NCBI RefSeq assembly: GCF_000454065.1
Contig: NZ_KE695650.1
Location: 124,001-188,000, forward strand
Source of the DNA: Brevibacillus thermoruber 423
GTDB lineage: Bacteria; Bacillota; Bacilli; Brevibacillales; Brevibacillaceae
Length of the DNA: 64,000 nt
Reading direction: 5' to 3'
Position numbers and translations under genes: made by a program. How positions within the stretch are numbered: position 1 is the stretch's first letter; every line of letters begins with the position of its first letter. The notes beneath the pieces are model-generated. The model made no database searches, was not told the DNA's origin, and saw only the letters and a list, made by a program, of their open reading frames with translations. Positions 52,519 to 61,592 of this stretch are shown here, piece by piece.

Positions 52519-54174
52519 GTGATATCCCTCTACAATGAACCGGATACGCATGAAACGGACGTGCTTCCGGTGGATGAGTTTCTGTTTCGCCTTCGGGATC
52601 TCGAACGGATAAAAGGAGACGGCGATCTGAGGGGGGAACAGCAATTCACCCTTTCCCATGTTCTTCTGGTCGTGACCAAAGGGCGGGGAACCATCACGAT
52701 GGACCATTATGATGGCCGACTGCGGCCAAACGCCGTGTATGTCTGTCCGCCCGGGGAGACGTTCGGAGTGTCGGCCGATCCGTCGCACGGACTGGACATG
52801 TTCCTGTTCAGGTTCGACGTCTTCCGTCAGGTCGGCAAGAGGAACTCGCGTTTGCAGGTTGTACGGGAACAGCGCCCGTTTCCAGTCGAGAGGGAATTTC
52901 CCGCATCCGCCAGCAGCCAGCTTCTCTCCTTGTGCGAGATCGTGAACCGTTGTTGGCAGAGCGGCGACGTGCTGGAGCGGTTCCGCAGCCAGATCGCGTT
53001 TCAGGAACTGCTTTACTGCCTGTTGAAAAGCGGCCGCCTTCCAGCGGAAGATTCGAAATCCTCGCTTGCCCGCGCGAAAGCGTACATGGATCAGAATTTT
53101 GACCAAAATGTAACGATTGAGAAGCTGGCCACTCTTGCCGGAGTCAGCCCGAAATACTTTGTCGATCTGTTCAAAAAAACGTACGGCATCAGTGCGATCG
53201 ACTATTTGACCCAACTTCGCGTCAACAGGGCCAAGACGCTGATGGCGCGATCCGGTGCCAAACTGCGGGACATCGCGCATCAGGTCGGTTATCACGACGA
53301 GTTTTATTTCAGCCGAAAATTCAAAAAGGAAGTCGGCGTGCCGCCTACCGTGTACATGAAGAGCCGCCGCCGCAAGATCGCCGCCTACAGCGCCCCGATT
53401 GTCGGTCACCTGCTGGCGCTCCGGATCATCCCGTACGCGGCGCCGCTTCACCCGAAATGGACCTCCTATTACTACCAGACGTACCGGAGCGATATAGCGG
53501 TTCATCTCAGTGCATACCGTCAAAATGAACACTGGGAATCCAATATCGACATGCTCAGGCAGGCGCGGCCGGATGTGATCATCAGCATGGACACGGTGGA
53601 TCCCGGCGAGAAACAGAAGCTGGAGGAAATCGCCCCCGTTTTGTATGTACCGTCGATGGAGAACGATTGGCGGGAGCAGCTTCGGATGGTGGCCCGCTTC
53701 TTGGGCGAATCGGCGGAGGCGGAACATTGGCTGAAGAACTACGAGCGGAAGGTGGAGGCTGCCCGGGAACAGCTTGCCAACGAGACGGGCGGCGACACAT
53801 TCCTCATCGTACGCATGCGGAACGAGCACCTGTATGCATACTGCAACCGGAGCATGGCCGCGGTCTTTTACGGAGACCTGCGGATGGTGCCCGCGTACCG
53901 CTGCGAGAGCGACGTCTACAATCAGCGAATCGAGCTGGGTCGGCTGGCGGAAGTGGATGCGGATCGCCTGCTGTTGATGATTCGCCAGGAGCCTGAAACG
54001 CTGTCGTATTGGAAAGCACTGCGGCAGACCCCCGAGTGGCGGCAGTTGAAGGCGGTTCGGAACAACCGCGTGTATGTGATCCCGCCGGACCCGTGGCGCG
54101 AATATTCCGCCGCCGCCCATGAGCGGATTGTGGAGGAGTGTGTGCGGATGCTGTCTGGAAATCGTCCATATTGA
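52519..54174 (+). CDS. btr: Btr-type AraC regulator with siderophore-binding domain
   Basis: 551 residues. An N-terminal cupin-like region (1-120) is followed by an AraC DNA-binding domain at about 185-285 (ITIEKL-type TIEKLATLAGVSPKYFVDLF, RDIAHQVGYHDEFYFSRKF). A C-terminal domain from about 300 resembles FhuD/BtuF binding proteins (APLHPKWTSYYYQTYRSD, RPDVIISMDT). This layout is that of B. subtilis Btr (YbbB), which activates feuABC-ybbA on bacillibactin binding. GTG start. A Fur box covers its promoter. Confidence 0.9.
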   Translation: MISLYNEPDTHETDVLPVDEFLFRLRDLERIKGDGDLRGEQQFTLSHVLLVVTKGRGTITMDHYDGRLRPNAVYVCPPGETFGVSADPSHGLDMFLFRFDVFRQVGKRNSRLQVVREQRPFPVEREFPASASSQLLSLCEIVNRCWQSGDVLERFRSQIAFQELLYCLLKSGRLPAEDSKSSLARAKAYMDQNFDQNVTIEKLATLAGVSPKYFVDLFKKTYGISAIDYLTQLRVNRAKTLMARSGAKLRDIAHQVGYHDEFYFSRKFKKEVGVPPTVYMKSRRRKIAAYSAPIVGHLLALRIIPYAAPLHPKWTSYYYQTYRSDIAVHLSAYRQNEHWESNIDMLRQARPDVIISMDTVDPGEKQKLEEIAPVLYVPSMENDWREQLRMVARFLGESAEAEHWLKNYERKVEAAREQLANETGGDTFLIVRMRNEHLYAYCNRSMAAVFYGDLRMVPAYRCESDVYNQRIELGRLAEVDADRLLLMIRQEPETLSYWKALRQTPEWRQLKAVRNNRVYVIPPDPWREYSAAAHERIVEECVRMLSGNRPY

Positions 54175-54226
54175 TTTCCGTATTTCGTCCATGTTCATCA
54201 TGGTTGTTCGTCCTTAGAATTAACAA

Positions 54227-54241
54227 TGAGAATCATCCTCA
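54227..54241 (+). promoter_or_regulatory. Fur-type box before the binding-protein gene
   Basis: TGAGAATCATCCTCA fits the 7-1-7 Fur pattern TGATAATNATTATCA at about 12 of 14 fixed positions. It lies just before the ribosome site of the binding protein, so the uptake operon may have its own iron control besides Btr. Confidence 0.6.
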
Positions 54242-54278
54242 ATCATCGAAGCACATGCTGAAAGGAGATTTGCAGCAC

Positions 54279-55277
54279 ATGAGAATGGGAATGAAACGTG
54301 CAGGCACGGGTCTGGTCGCCCTGCTCATGCTGTTTTTGGCGGCTTGCGGTTCTACTGACAAGACCGCCACGGCGGGAGTGAATGACAGCGCGGGCAATTC
54401 GGTGGCGGCGCCCGCCGGAAATACGGCTGAGCAAGCGACGAGAACCGTCCGCTATCTGGACAAGGAATACACCGTCCCGGCAAAGGTGGAACGGATCGTC
54501 ATCACCGGGAGCCTGGAAGCGATGGAGGACGCCGTCGTGCTTGGCGTTCAACCGGTCGGCGGCATTACCGTCGGGGGAAAATTCCCGGACATGTTCAAGG
54601 AGATTACCGGGTCGACGGTGTCGATCGGCGAGAAGACGCAGCCGAATTTTGAGACGATTCTCCAGTTGAAGCCGGATGTCATCCTGGGCACCTCCAAGTT
54701 CAAGCCGGAAGTAACGGAAAAGCTGGTCAAAATCGCGCCGACGTTTCCGTATTCCCACATCTCCACGAATTGGGAGGCCAATTTGCGCCTTCTGGCGGAA
54801 CTGACGGGCAAACAGGACCTGGCCGAACAGACGCTGCAGAAATACAAGGCGGATGTGGAGGCGGCCAAAGCGCAGTTGGGGGAGAAACTGAAGGATAAAA
54901 AGGTTGTCGTCATCCGCTACAGACAGGGCAATATCAACGTCTACCCTGCGAATGTATACTTCAACGACACCCTGTACAAGGATTTGGGCCTCCCGGTGCC
55001 GGAACCGATCAAAGCGGCAAAAGCGCAGGAGACCATTTCCCTGGAAAGGTTCAGCGAAATGAACCCGGATTACCTGTTCGTACAGTTCTCCCAGGATGAA
55101 AACAAGGAGAATCCGAAAGCGCTGGAAGAGGTACAGGCCAATCCGATCTGGCAGAGCATCAATGCGGTCAAAAACAACAGGGTGTATGTCAACGTCGTCG
55201 ATCCGCTTGCCCAGGGCGGTACGGCATGGAGCAAAATCAACTTTCTGAAGGCCGCCGTGGAGAAGCTGTCCCAGTAA
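54279..55277 (+). CDS. FeuA-like siderophore-binding lipoprotein
   Basis: About 332 residues. Signal peptide with lipobox LAACG (Cys near residue 25). The FhuD-like fold includes VRYLDKEYTVPAKVERIVIT, LKPDVILGTSKFKPEV and NPDYLFVQFSQ, then INAVKNNRVYVNVV. It carries a Fe-siderophore complex to the permeases. AAAGGAG lies upstream; ATG 54279 is taken, 54285 or 54291 are alternatives. Confidence 0.88.
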   Translation: MRMGMKRAGTGLVALLMLFLAACGSTDKTATAGVNDSAGNSVAAPAGNTAEQATRTVRYLDKEYTVPAKVERIVITGSLEAMEDAVVLGVQPVGGITVGGKFPDMFKEITGSTVSIGEKTQPNFETILQLKPDVILGTSKFKPEVTEKLVKIAPTFPYSHISTNWEANLRLLAELTGKQDLAEQTLQKYKADVEAAKAQLGEKLKDKKVVVIRYRQGNINVYPANVYFNDTLYKDLGLPVPEPIKAAKAQETISLERFSEMNPDYLFVQFSQDENKENPKALEEVQANPIWQSINAVKNNRVYVNVVDPLAQGGTAWSKINFLKAAVEKLSQ

Positions 55278-55302
55278 TGTTGAACAAGGCGTGTAAACGG
55301 AC

Positions 55303-56310
55303 ATGAGACGAAACATTCCGATGCCGGCCCTTATTTTGGGGCTGTCACCGATTGCGATCGCACTCGTCGTTCTGGTATCCATTCTGTACGGCGCACGGAA
55401 TATTCAGGCAAGCATGGTGTGGGAGGCGTTCGTTCATTTTGACGCCGGCAACGTGAACCATCAGATTGTGATGCACTCCCGACTGCCGAGAGCGGTCGGC
55501 GCGATTCTGATCGGCGCGTTCCTCGCCATGTCGGGCGCACTCATGCAGGGGATGACAAGAAACTATCTGGCGTCCCCTTCCATTATGGGCGTGACGGACG
55601 GTTCGGCGTTCGTCATTACCCTCTGCATGATCTTGCTGCCGGACGCTTCGTCTTTGGACATGATCGTGTTTTCGCTCATCGGCTCGGCACTGGGGACGGG
55701 GATCGTGTTTGGAATGGCGTCCCTTCTGCCGAACGGCATGTCGCCGGTGCGGATGGCGATTATCGGCACCGTGACCGGAACCTTTCTGAGCAGCACATCG
55801 GCGGCGCTCGCGAGCTATTTTCAAGTCTCGCAAAATGTAAGCTTCTGGTACAACGCCCGGCTGCACCAGATCGATCCCGGCATGATCAAGGTGGCCGTGC
55901 CCTTTGCGCTCGTCGGAATCGTGACGGCCCTGCTCATTTCCCGATCGGTTACCGTGCTTGCGCTGGGCGACGAAACCGCTGTCAGCCTGGGACAGCGGAC
56001 CACCTTGATCAAAGCGGCCGCTACCGCTGCCGTCGTCATCCTGACCGGCATTTCCGTCGCGTTGGCCGGGAAAATCGGGTTTGTGGGACTCATCATTCCG
56101 CACGTGGCCCGATTTCTGGTCGGGTTGGACTATCGCTGGATCGTCCCGTGCTCCGGTGTGCTCGGCGCCGTCTTTTTGGGGCTTGCCGATGTCCTGAGCC
56201 GCTTCCTGAATGACCCGTTTGAGACGCCGGTCGGCGTTGTCTGCGCGATCTTCGGCGTTCCTTTCTTCCTCTACCTGATCCGCACGAGAGGAGGGGGGAA
56301 ACATGCGTAG
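55303..56310 (+). CDS. FecCD-family siderophore permease 1
   Basis: 335 residues and about nine to ten membrane segments. FecCD marks: LPRAVGAILIGAFLAMSGAL, MTRNYLASPSIMGVTDGS, GKIGFVGLIIPHVARFLVG. It overlaps the next permease by eight bases. With it, it forms the channel for the siderophore. FeuB-like by position. Confidence 0.88.
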   Translation: MRRNIPMPALILGLSPIAIALVVLVSILYGARNIQASMVWEAFVHFDAGNVNHQIVMHSRLPRAVGAILIGAFLAMSGALMQGMTRNYLASPSIMGVTDGSAFVITLCMILLPDASSLDMIVFSLIGSALGTGIVFGMASLLPNGMSPVRMAIIGTVTGTFLSSTSAALASYFQVSQNVSFWYNARLHQIDPGMIKVAVPFALVGIVTALLISRSVTVLALGDETAVSLGQRTTLIKAAATAAVVILTGISVALAGKIGFVGLIIPHVARFLVGLDYRWIVPCSGVLGAVFLGLADVLSRFLNDPFETPVGVVCAIFGVPFFLYLIRTRGGGKHA

Positions 56311-57325
56311 CAGCACGGAACGACGCTATTGGGCGACGCTCTTCGCCGGCGTGGGACTCTTGCTTGCCGCCGTCTATGTCAGCCTGACGAACGGCGTGTT
56401 CGATCTGACGGTCACCGATGTGATCAAAACGCTGATGCGCATCGATCCGGTTCCGGAGCACGACATGGTCGTTTTCGATTTTCGTCTTCCCCGCATTGTC
56501 ATTGCCGCGTTTGTCGGTTTCGGCCTCGGGATCGCCGGAGCCGTCGTTCAGGGGATTACGAAGAACGGGTTGGCCGATCCGGGCATTCTCGGCATCAATG
56601 CGGGAGCGGGGTTCGCCGGCGTCCTCTTCATGCTTCTGTTTGAAGGGAAAATGATCGGGGCAGGCCTGCTTTCCATTATGGCGATGCCCATGTTCGGCCT
56701 GGCGGGCGGATTGATGGCCGCCGGATTCATCTACCTGTTCGCGTGGAGAAGCGGAAGACTGGACCCCGGAACGCTGATCCTCGTCGGGATTGCGGTCGGA
56801 TCCGGGCTGTCCGCGTTGACGATCTATCTGTCGCTCAAGATGAATCCACAGGATTACGAAATGGCGGCGGTGTGGCTGACTGGGAGCATTTGGAACGCCA
56901 ACTGGGACTATGTGGTGTCCATGATTCCGTGGTTTATTGTGTTCGTTCCGGTGATTTTCCGCAAAGCGCCGCTCCTGGACGTGCTTCAATTGGGAGAAGA
57001 GAGCGTCAAAGGTCTGGGCGTGCGCACGGAAAAAGAGAAGAGTGTGCTCTTGATCGGCAGCATCGGGCTTGTCAGCGCGTGCGTTTCCGTGTCCGGCAGC
57101 ATCGGGTTTGTCGGACTGTTGTCTCCGCATATCGCCAAGCGGCTGGTCGGCTTGCATCATCGCCGCGTGATTCCGGTTTGCGGACTGGTCGGCATGCTGC
57201 TTGTCGTCATTTCCGATTTTATTGCCAAAACCGTCTTTACGCCGGTCGAACTGCCAGTGGGAATCGTCATTTCCATCGTGGGCGTTCCCTATTTCGTCTA
57301 CTTGCTGTTTCGGGCGAAAGTGTAG
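56303..57325 (+). CDS. FecCD-family siderophore permease 2
   Basis: 340 residues, second FecCD permease. RLPRIVIAAFVGFGLGIAGA, ITKNGLADPGILGINAGAG and GSIGFVGLLSPHIAKRLVG are typical. FeuC-like by order. No ATPase gene follows, so it must use an ATPase encoded elsewhere (as FeuABC does with YusV in B. subtilis). Confidence 0.88.
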   Translation: MRSSTERRYWATLFAGVGLLLAAVYVSLTNGVFDLTVTDVIKTLMRIDPVPEHDMVVFDFRLPRIVIAAFVGFGLGIAGAVVQGITKNGLADPGILGINAGAGFAGVLFMLLFEGKMIGAGLLSIMAMPMFGLAGGLMAAGFIYLFAWRSGRLDPGTLILVGIAVGSGLSALTIYLSLKMNPQDYEMAAVWLTGSIWNANWDYVVSMIPWFIVFVPVIFRKAPLLDVLQLGEESVKGLGVRTEKEKSVLLIGSIGLVSACVSVSGSIGFVGLLSPHIAKRLVGLHHRRVIPVCGLVGMLLVVISDFIAKTVFTPVELPVGIVISIVGVPYFVYLLFRAKV

Positions 57326-57337
57326 GAGGTACCTGCC

Positions 57338-58105
57338 GTGAAGGGCACGATCATCACCGATCATTTCAGGGAGAGGGAACTGTCGATCTATCTGCCGCCC
57401 TCGTATTCGGATGGTGCCGCATCGTTCCCGGTCGTCTACGTGCACGATGGCGGCGACTTGTTTGCCGATCAGGCGGATTCATCCCCGCGTCCCTGCGAAT
57501 CCCTGCATGAAATCGAGCGGATGTTTGCCGGCGGAGAACTGGTCGAACTCATCATGGTCGGCATCAAACCGGTCAACCGGATTCATGAGTACACCCCCTG
57601 GTTTGCCAAGGCCTTGTCGGATCAATTCGGTGACTTTGGCGGCAGGGGAGCGGAATACCTCTCGTTCATCGTCGAGCAGGTGAAGCCGTATATCGACAGC
57701 AGGTACCAAACGAATCGCCGTCCCGATCAGACGGGGATCATGGGCAAATCGCTGGGAGGCCTCGTTTCGATGTACGCCGCGTACCTGTATCCCGGCGTGT
57801 TCGGCAAAATCGGCTCGATTTCCGGTTCGTTCTGGTACGAAGGATTTGTAGACTACATGCGCGCGCAGAAAATGGCGCAGACCGGGCTGAAACTCTATCT
57901 GGATGTCGGGAGTCTGGAAGGGTACGGGAAGCAGACCATTCAGCGGGAAATGGTCGCGCGAACAAAAGAAGCGTACGCCATTTTGGCGGACAGCGGGTTG
58001 AGCGGGAAACGACTGAGGTTTCATGTGGAGGAAGGCGGCCGGCACGAGCTTTCCTGCTTCCGCAGCCGGTTCCCCGGAGCGCTGAAATGGCTGTTTCAGG
58101 AATAG
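57338..58105 (+). CDS. trilactone-siderophore esterase (IroE/BesA-like)
   Basis: 255 residues of the Esterase-D/Fes-like alpha/beta-hydrolase family. YLPPSYSDGAASFPVVYVHD opens the fold; the nucleophile motif is GIMGKSLGGLVSM (Ser in GKSLG), and HELSCFRSRF carries the catalytic His. It would cleave the imported Fe-trilactone to release iron, like BesA (YbbA) beside Btr and FeuABC. GTG start with AGGAGG before it. Confidence 0.85.
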   Translation: MKGTIITDHFRERELSIYLPPSYSDGAASFPVVYVHDGGDLFADQADSSPRPCESLHEIERMFAGGELVELIMVGIKPVNRIHEYTPWFAKALSDQFGDFGGRGAEYLSFIVEQVKPYIDSRYQTNRRPDQTGIMGKSLGGLVSMYAAYLYPGVFGKIGSISGSFWYEGFVDYMRAQKMAQTGLKLYLDVGSLEGYGKQTIQREMVARTKEAYAILADSGLSGKRLRFHVEEGGRHELSCFRSRFPGALKWLFQE

Positions 58106-58121
58106 AAGGGAGTGAGTGCAG

Positions 58122-58439
58122 GTGTTTGTGGAAACCAAGAACCTGATCGTAAAAGAAGGCACCTCCGATAAAGTGGTGGAGCGGTTCAGCCGGGAAGGAG
58201 CCGTTGAAAAATCGGAGGGATTTGTTGATCTGAGCGTTCTGGTCAAGAAGAGCAGAAAAGGAGAAGAAGAAGTAATCGTCATGATCCGGTGGGAATCCGT
58301 AGAGGCATGGAAAAAATGGGAGTTGAGCGAAGCCCATCTGGAAGGCCACAGGCAGGCGAGAGGCAAGCCGAAGCCGGATTATCTCATCAGTTCCAGCCAT
58401 CATGTATACGAGGTGAAAGTGTACAAGAGCGGCAGGTAA
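58122..58439 (+). CDS. IsdG/HmoA-like antibiotic-biosynthesis-monooxygenase-fold protein
   Basis: 105 residues of the ABM ferredoxin-like fold. KNLIV (Asn near residue 7), VIRW-type MIRWESVEAWKKW and SEAHLEGH match the Asn-Trp-His triad layout of IsdG/HmoA heme monooxygenases. By family it would release iron from heme; the location in the iron operon supports this. GTG 58122 has GGGAG nine bases upstream; an earlier GTG at 58116 is too close. Terminator at 58462. Confidence 0.8.
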   Translation: MFVETKNLIVKEGTSDKVVERFSREGAVEKSEGFVDLSVLVKKSRKGEEEVIVMIRWESVEAWKKWELSEAHLEGHRQARGKPKPDYLISSSHHVYEVKVYKSGR

Positions 58440-58461
58440 TTGTCGGATCGGAGGGGAAGAG

Positions 58462-58491
58462 AGCCGGGCTGTCTGCGGATGGCCCGGCTTT
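58462..58491 (+). terminator. intrinsic terminator of the siderophore operon
   Basis: AGCCGGGC (58462-58469) pairs with GCCCGGCT (58482-58489), then TTG. Weak T run. Confidence 0.6.
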
Positions 58492-58587
58492 GTCACGGCA
58501 TCGGGGTGAGGAGATCAAAGGTGGGGATTCCGATGACGCCGCGGTTCCCTCAAGCCACCTGTATGTATCGGATGTTTCACACGGTTA

Positions 58588-58641
58588 TTGACAAAAGAAA
58601 GAAACTGTTGGTAAAATTCTTAAAAAACTGACTAGTCAGTT
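58588..58641 (+). promoter_or_regulatory. tetR promoter and 16-bp operator
   Basis: TTGACA (58588-58593), 18-base spacer, TAAAAT (58112-class -10 at 58612-58617). The perfect palindrome AACTGACTAGTCAGTT (58626-58641) covers the start of transcription. A second copy with one mismatch lies at 59351, so the regulator likely controls itself and the enzyme genes downstream. Confidence 0.8.
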
Positions 58642-58684
58642 GGCATGGCGGGAAAACGTCAGCAAACAGGAAAGAGGAAATCGG

Positions 58685-59317
58685 ATGAGCGGAACGCACA
58701 CGGAAGAATATGTCGTGGAAACGTCAGTGAAAGATCCGGATCTGGTGGAAAAGAGAAGAGCGGAGATTATTGATGCGGCCGTAACCGTGTTTACCCAAAA
58801 GGGGTATCATGCGGCAACCACCAAGGAAATAGCGGATTTGGCCGGCATGAACGCAGGGACGATGTTCCAATATGTCAAAAACAAGCAGGACATTTTGTAC
58901 TTGGTTTGCTGCCATATCCATTCACGAATCGAAGAAGCGCTGTACGCCGTCGCAGTAGAAGATCTCGACCCGATGGAGGTGATTGCGAAATCGGTTACCG
59001 CACTGTACCGGATTGTGGACCAGCTCTCGGATTACGTTGTCCTCATGTATCAGGAAACCGCTTCGTTGGAGAAAGCGGCCCGAAGCTCGTTCCTCAGCCG
59101 GGAACAACGACTGTGCAGCCATTTGGAGAACCACATCAGGCTGGGGATTGAACGCGGCGTCTTTTCGATCGATCCCCGATCGGTTCCGCTCATCGCTGAA
59201 GATATTCTGGTGCAGGCTCAAATGTGGGCGTTTCGGCGGTGGTCCCTATCGAAGAAATTTACCCTGGAGCGTTACATCGCCACACGATTGGAATTGCTGC
59301 AAGCGCTTTTGCAATAA
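58685..59317 (+). CDS. TetR-family regulator
   Basis: 210 residues. The HTH is at about residues 20-65 (AAVTVFTQKGYHAATTKEI, AGMNAGTMFQYVKNKQDIL). An all-helical ligand domain follows. AAAGAGG precedes the ATG at 58685; the longer frame from 58640 runs through the operator. It stands directly before the HpaB-family gene and probably represses it until a ligand is bound. The ligand is unknown, perhaps an aromatic acid or CoA thioester. Confidence 0.88.
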   Translation: MSGTHTEEYVVETSVKDPDLVEKRRAEIIDAAVTVFTQKGYHAATTKEIADLAGMNAGTMFQYVKNKQDILYLVCCHIHSRIEEALYAVAVEDLDPMEVIAKSVTALYRIVDQLSDYVVLMYQETASLEKAARSSFLSREQRLCSHLENHIRLGIERGVFSIDPRSVPLIAEDILVQAQMWAFRRWSLSKKFTLERYIATRLELLQALLQ

Positions 59318-59350
59318 CGCAGGCGCTTCCTTTTCTTTCACGCCGCACCA

Positions 59351-59364
59351 ACTAACTAGTCAGT
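59351..59364 (+). promoter_or_regulatory. TetR operator copy before the HpaB-family gene
   Basis: ACTAACTAGTCAGT differs by one base from the palindrome ACTGACTAGTCAGT at 58627-58640. It lies about 85 bases before the next start codon. No clear promoter boxes were seen around it. Confidence 0.65.
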
Positions 59365-59449
59365 ATGCAAAAGGGGTGGTGCTTCTGATCGTTGGGGTTG
59401 TTCGCGTGTTTGCCAACGGACTTTGTGAGGAAAAGGAGGAGAGACGAGC

Positions 59450-60979
59450 ATGAAACTCATGACCGGCAGAGAGTATGTTTCCAGTCTGAACGAGTACAAT
59501 CCGGACGTTCAGGTGAGGGGGAAGAAAGTGACACGTGTCGCAGACGAACCGCTGTTTCAACCGGGCATTAACGCCATCGCCGTGACGTACGAACTGGCAC
59601 ACCACCCGAAGCACCAGGATATCATGCTGGCTGCCCTGGCGGATGGAACAAAGGTGAATCGCTTGAATGCCCTCGATTACAGCACGAACGACTTGTTGAA
59701 GAAACTGGAAATGGTGCGGTTGATTTGCAAGTGGACGGGATGCGGGCAGCGCTACCTCATGCACGACGCGCTTGGCGCATTGGCCGAAATCACCGCCATG
59801 ATCGACGCGGATAAACACACGGACTATTTTTCCGCGTTTCAGGAGTATCTGCTGCACGTGCAGAAACACGACCTGACGTGCGCAACGGCCGTGACAGACG
59901 CAAAAGGGGACAGAAGCAAGCGGCCTCATGAACAGGCCGATCCCGACCTGTACGTGCGCGTGGTGGAACGGAATCGGAACGGGATCGTTGTGCGCGGGGC
60001 CAAAGCCAATATCACCGGCGCTCCGTATGTCCATGAATTCATTGTGCTGCCCACCCGGGCCATGCAGAAGGAAGACGGGGACTACGCCGTGTCTTTTGCC
60101 GTTCCGGTTGACGCACCGGGGGTCAAAATCATCGCAAAACCGGCCGGACGCCCGGAAGACGCCGAAGCTCCGTTCAGTTCCAATTTTGGACAGTCCACTG
60201 CCCTTGTCATTTTCAACGATGTCTTTGTTCCGTGGGACAGGGTATTTCTGTGCGGAGAGTGGGAATACACGGGGAAATTGGCCGAGGCGTTTGCGAATCA
60301 TCACCGGCATTCGTGCATTGGCGCCCGTGCCGGTCTGGGCGACATGATCATCGGGGCCTCGGCGCTCATGGCCGAGTACAATGGCCTGCCTCACACGGAT
60401 GTTCCGCATATCCGGCGAAACCTGGGCGAACTGATTCGCATCACCGAGGGGTTTTACGCAACGGGAGTCGCGGCTTCCGTTTACGGCCGCAAGACGGTGG
60501 CCGGCAATTTCGTGCCCGATGCCGTGCAGTCCAACATCGGCAAACTGATGCTGGCCGAGCAGGTCTATGATTTGTTCCGGCTTGCCCATGAAATCAGCGG
60601 AGGGATCGTGGCGACGGCGCCCACCCCGGAAGACATGGCGATTCCGGAGGCCGGGGAACTGATCGATCGGTACCTGGTCGGAAAGCACGGTGTAACGGCG
60701 GAGGAACGCATCCGAATGGCGCGGTTCCTCGAGGATTTGACAGCGTCGAAGGAAGGCGGGTTTTACGCGCTGATCAGCCTTCATGGCGGCGGTTCGCCGG
60801 AAGCCATGCGGATGTCGGCCGTTCGCCATTACGATATGGACAGTCAGAAGAAACACATTTTGCACAAGTTGAAGTGTTTTGCGAAATGGGAAGGAACCTG
60901 CAAGGAATGTGAAACCTGTGTCAATGACGATCTCTGCGAACAGGAATGCGAAAGCGTGACGTACAGGCAGGATCGTTGA
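59450..60979 (+). CDS. HpaB/AbfD-family flavoenzyme with Cys-rich tail
   Basis: 509 residues of the 4-hydroxyphenylacetate 3-hydroxylase/4-hydroxybutyryl-CoA dehydratase family, acyl-CoA dehydrogenase-like. Typical segments: TGREYVSSLN, TDAKGDRSKRPHEQADPDLY, GIVVRGAKANITGAPYVHEF and NDVFVPWDRVFLCGE. Two Cys positions expected for the 4Fe-4S cluster of the dehydratase appear replaced: the sequence reads TGCGQRYLMHD where a C-x3-C pair is expected, and HRHSCIGARAG where a later Cys is expected. So a flavin-dependent monooxygenase is more likely than AbfD. The last 35 residues carry six Cys (GTCKECETCVNDDLC), a possible metal site not usual for the family. AGGAGAGACGAGC lies upstream of the ATG. 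Confidence 0.8.
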   Translation: MKLMTGREYVSSLNEYNPDVQVRGKKVTRVADEPLFQPGINAIAVTYELAHHPKHQDIMLAALADGTKVNRLNALDYSTNDLLKKLEMVRLICKWTGCGQRYLMHDALGALAEITAMIDADKHTDYFSAFQEYLLHVQKHDLTCATAVTDAKGDRSKRPHEQADPDLYVRVVERNRNGIVVRGAKANITGAPYVHEFIVLPTRAMQKEDGDYAVSFAVPVDAPGVKIIAKPAGRPEDAEAPFSSNFGQSTALVIFNDVFVPWDRVFLCGEWEYTGKLAEAFANHHRHSCIGARAGLGDMIIGASALMAEYNGLPHTDVPHIRRNLGELIRITEGFYATGVAASVYGRKTVAGNFVPDAVQSNIGKLMLAEQVYDLFRLAHEISGGIVATAPTPEDMAIPEAGELIDRYLVGKHGVTAEERIRMARFLEDLTASKEGGFYALISLHGGGSPEAMRMSAVRHYDMDSQKKHILHKLKCFAKWEGTCKECETCVNDDLCEQECESVTYRQDR

Positions 60980-61032
60980 TCAAAAGCGCGTGCGAGGAAT
61001 GACGATGACCATCGACGTTTGGGGGGGCGAGT

Positions 61033-61572
61033 ATGCTTCGGAAAGAAGAGACGTTACTGGTGCTGGTTGACGTCCAAGGGAAATTGGCGCGGATTGTCCA
61101 TGAGAGCGAATCGATGATCGAACAGTTGGTCAAGCTGATTCGGGGATTGCGCATGCTTGACGTTCCCGTGGTTTGGCTGGAACAGTATCCAGAGGGATTG
61201 GGGCCCACCGTCGAGGAAGTGGCGCAGTGGATGACCGGGATCCAGCCGATTCGAAAACGTTCCTTCAACGCATGCGAAACCGAAACCTTTACACGGGCGG
61301 TAAAGGCGACGGGACGACGGCAGATACTGGTGGCAGGAATCGAAACCCATATCTGTGTCTATCAAACGGCCATCGGGCTGCAAGAGCTGGGATATGAGGT
61401 GCAGGTGGTTGCGGATGCCGTATCGTCGCGTACCTTCGCCAACAAGCAAATCGGGCTGGAGAAAATGAAGGCGGCCGGCATTGCCTGGACGAGTGTGGAA
61501 ACCGCGCTGTTCGAGTTGATGAGAATGGCAGAAGGCGACACGTTTAAGCAAATCATACAATTGCTCAAGTAA
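61033..61572 (+). CDS. isochorismatase-family cysteine hydrolase
   Basis: 179 residues. The fold begins ETLLVLVDVQGKL (catalytic Asp), with KRSFNACETETF (Lys region) and LVAGIETHICVYQTAIGL (nucleophile Cys). Members hydrolyse amides or related bonds. Next to an HpaB-family enzyme it may act on the same aromatic or N-containing compound; the link is by position. GGGGGGCGAG lies before ATG 61033. The terminator at 61593 closes the unit. Confidence 0.85.
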   Translation: MLRKEETLLVLVDVQGKLARIVHESESMIEQLVKLIRGLRMLDVPVVWLEQYPEGLGPTVEEVAQWMTGIQPIRKRSFNACETETFTRAVKATGRRQILVAGIETHICVYQTAIGLQELGYEVQVVADAVSSRTFANKQIGLEKMKAAGIAWTSVETALFELMRMAEGDTFKQIIQLLK

Positions 61573-61592
61573 ATGCCGACCATGGAACAAGC

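Noticed and set aside
59450-60979. Direct call as 4-hydroxybutyryl-CoA dehydratase
   Set aside because: The cluster-ligand Cys pattern appears broken, so a monooxygenase-type function is at least as likely.
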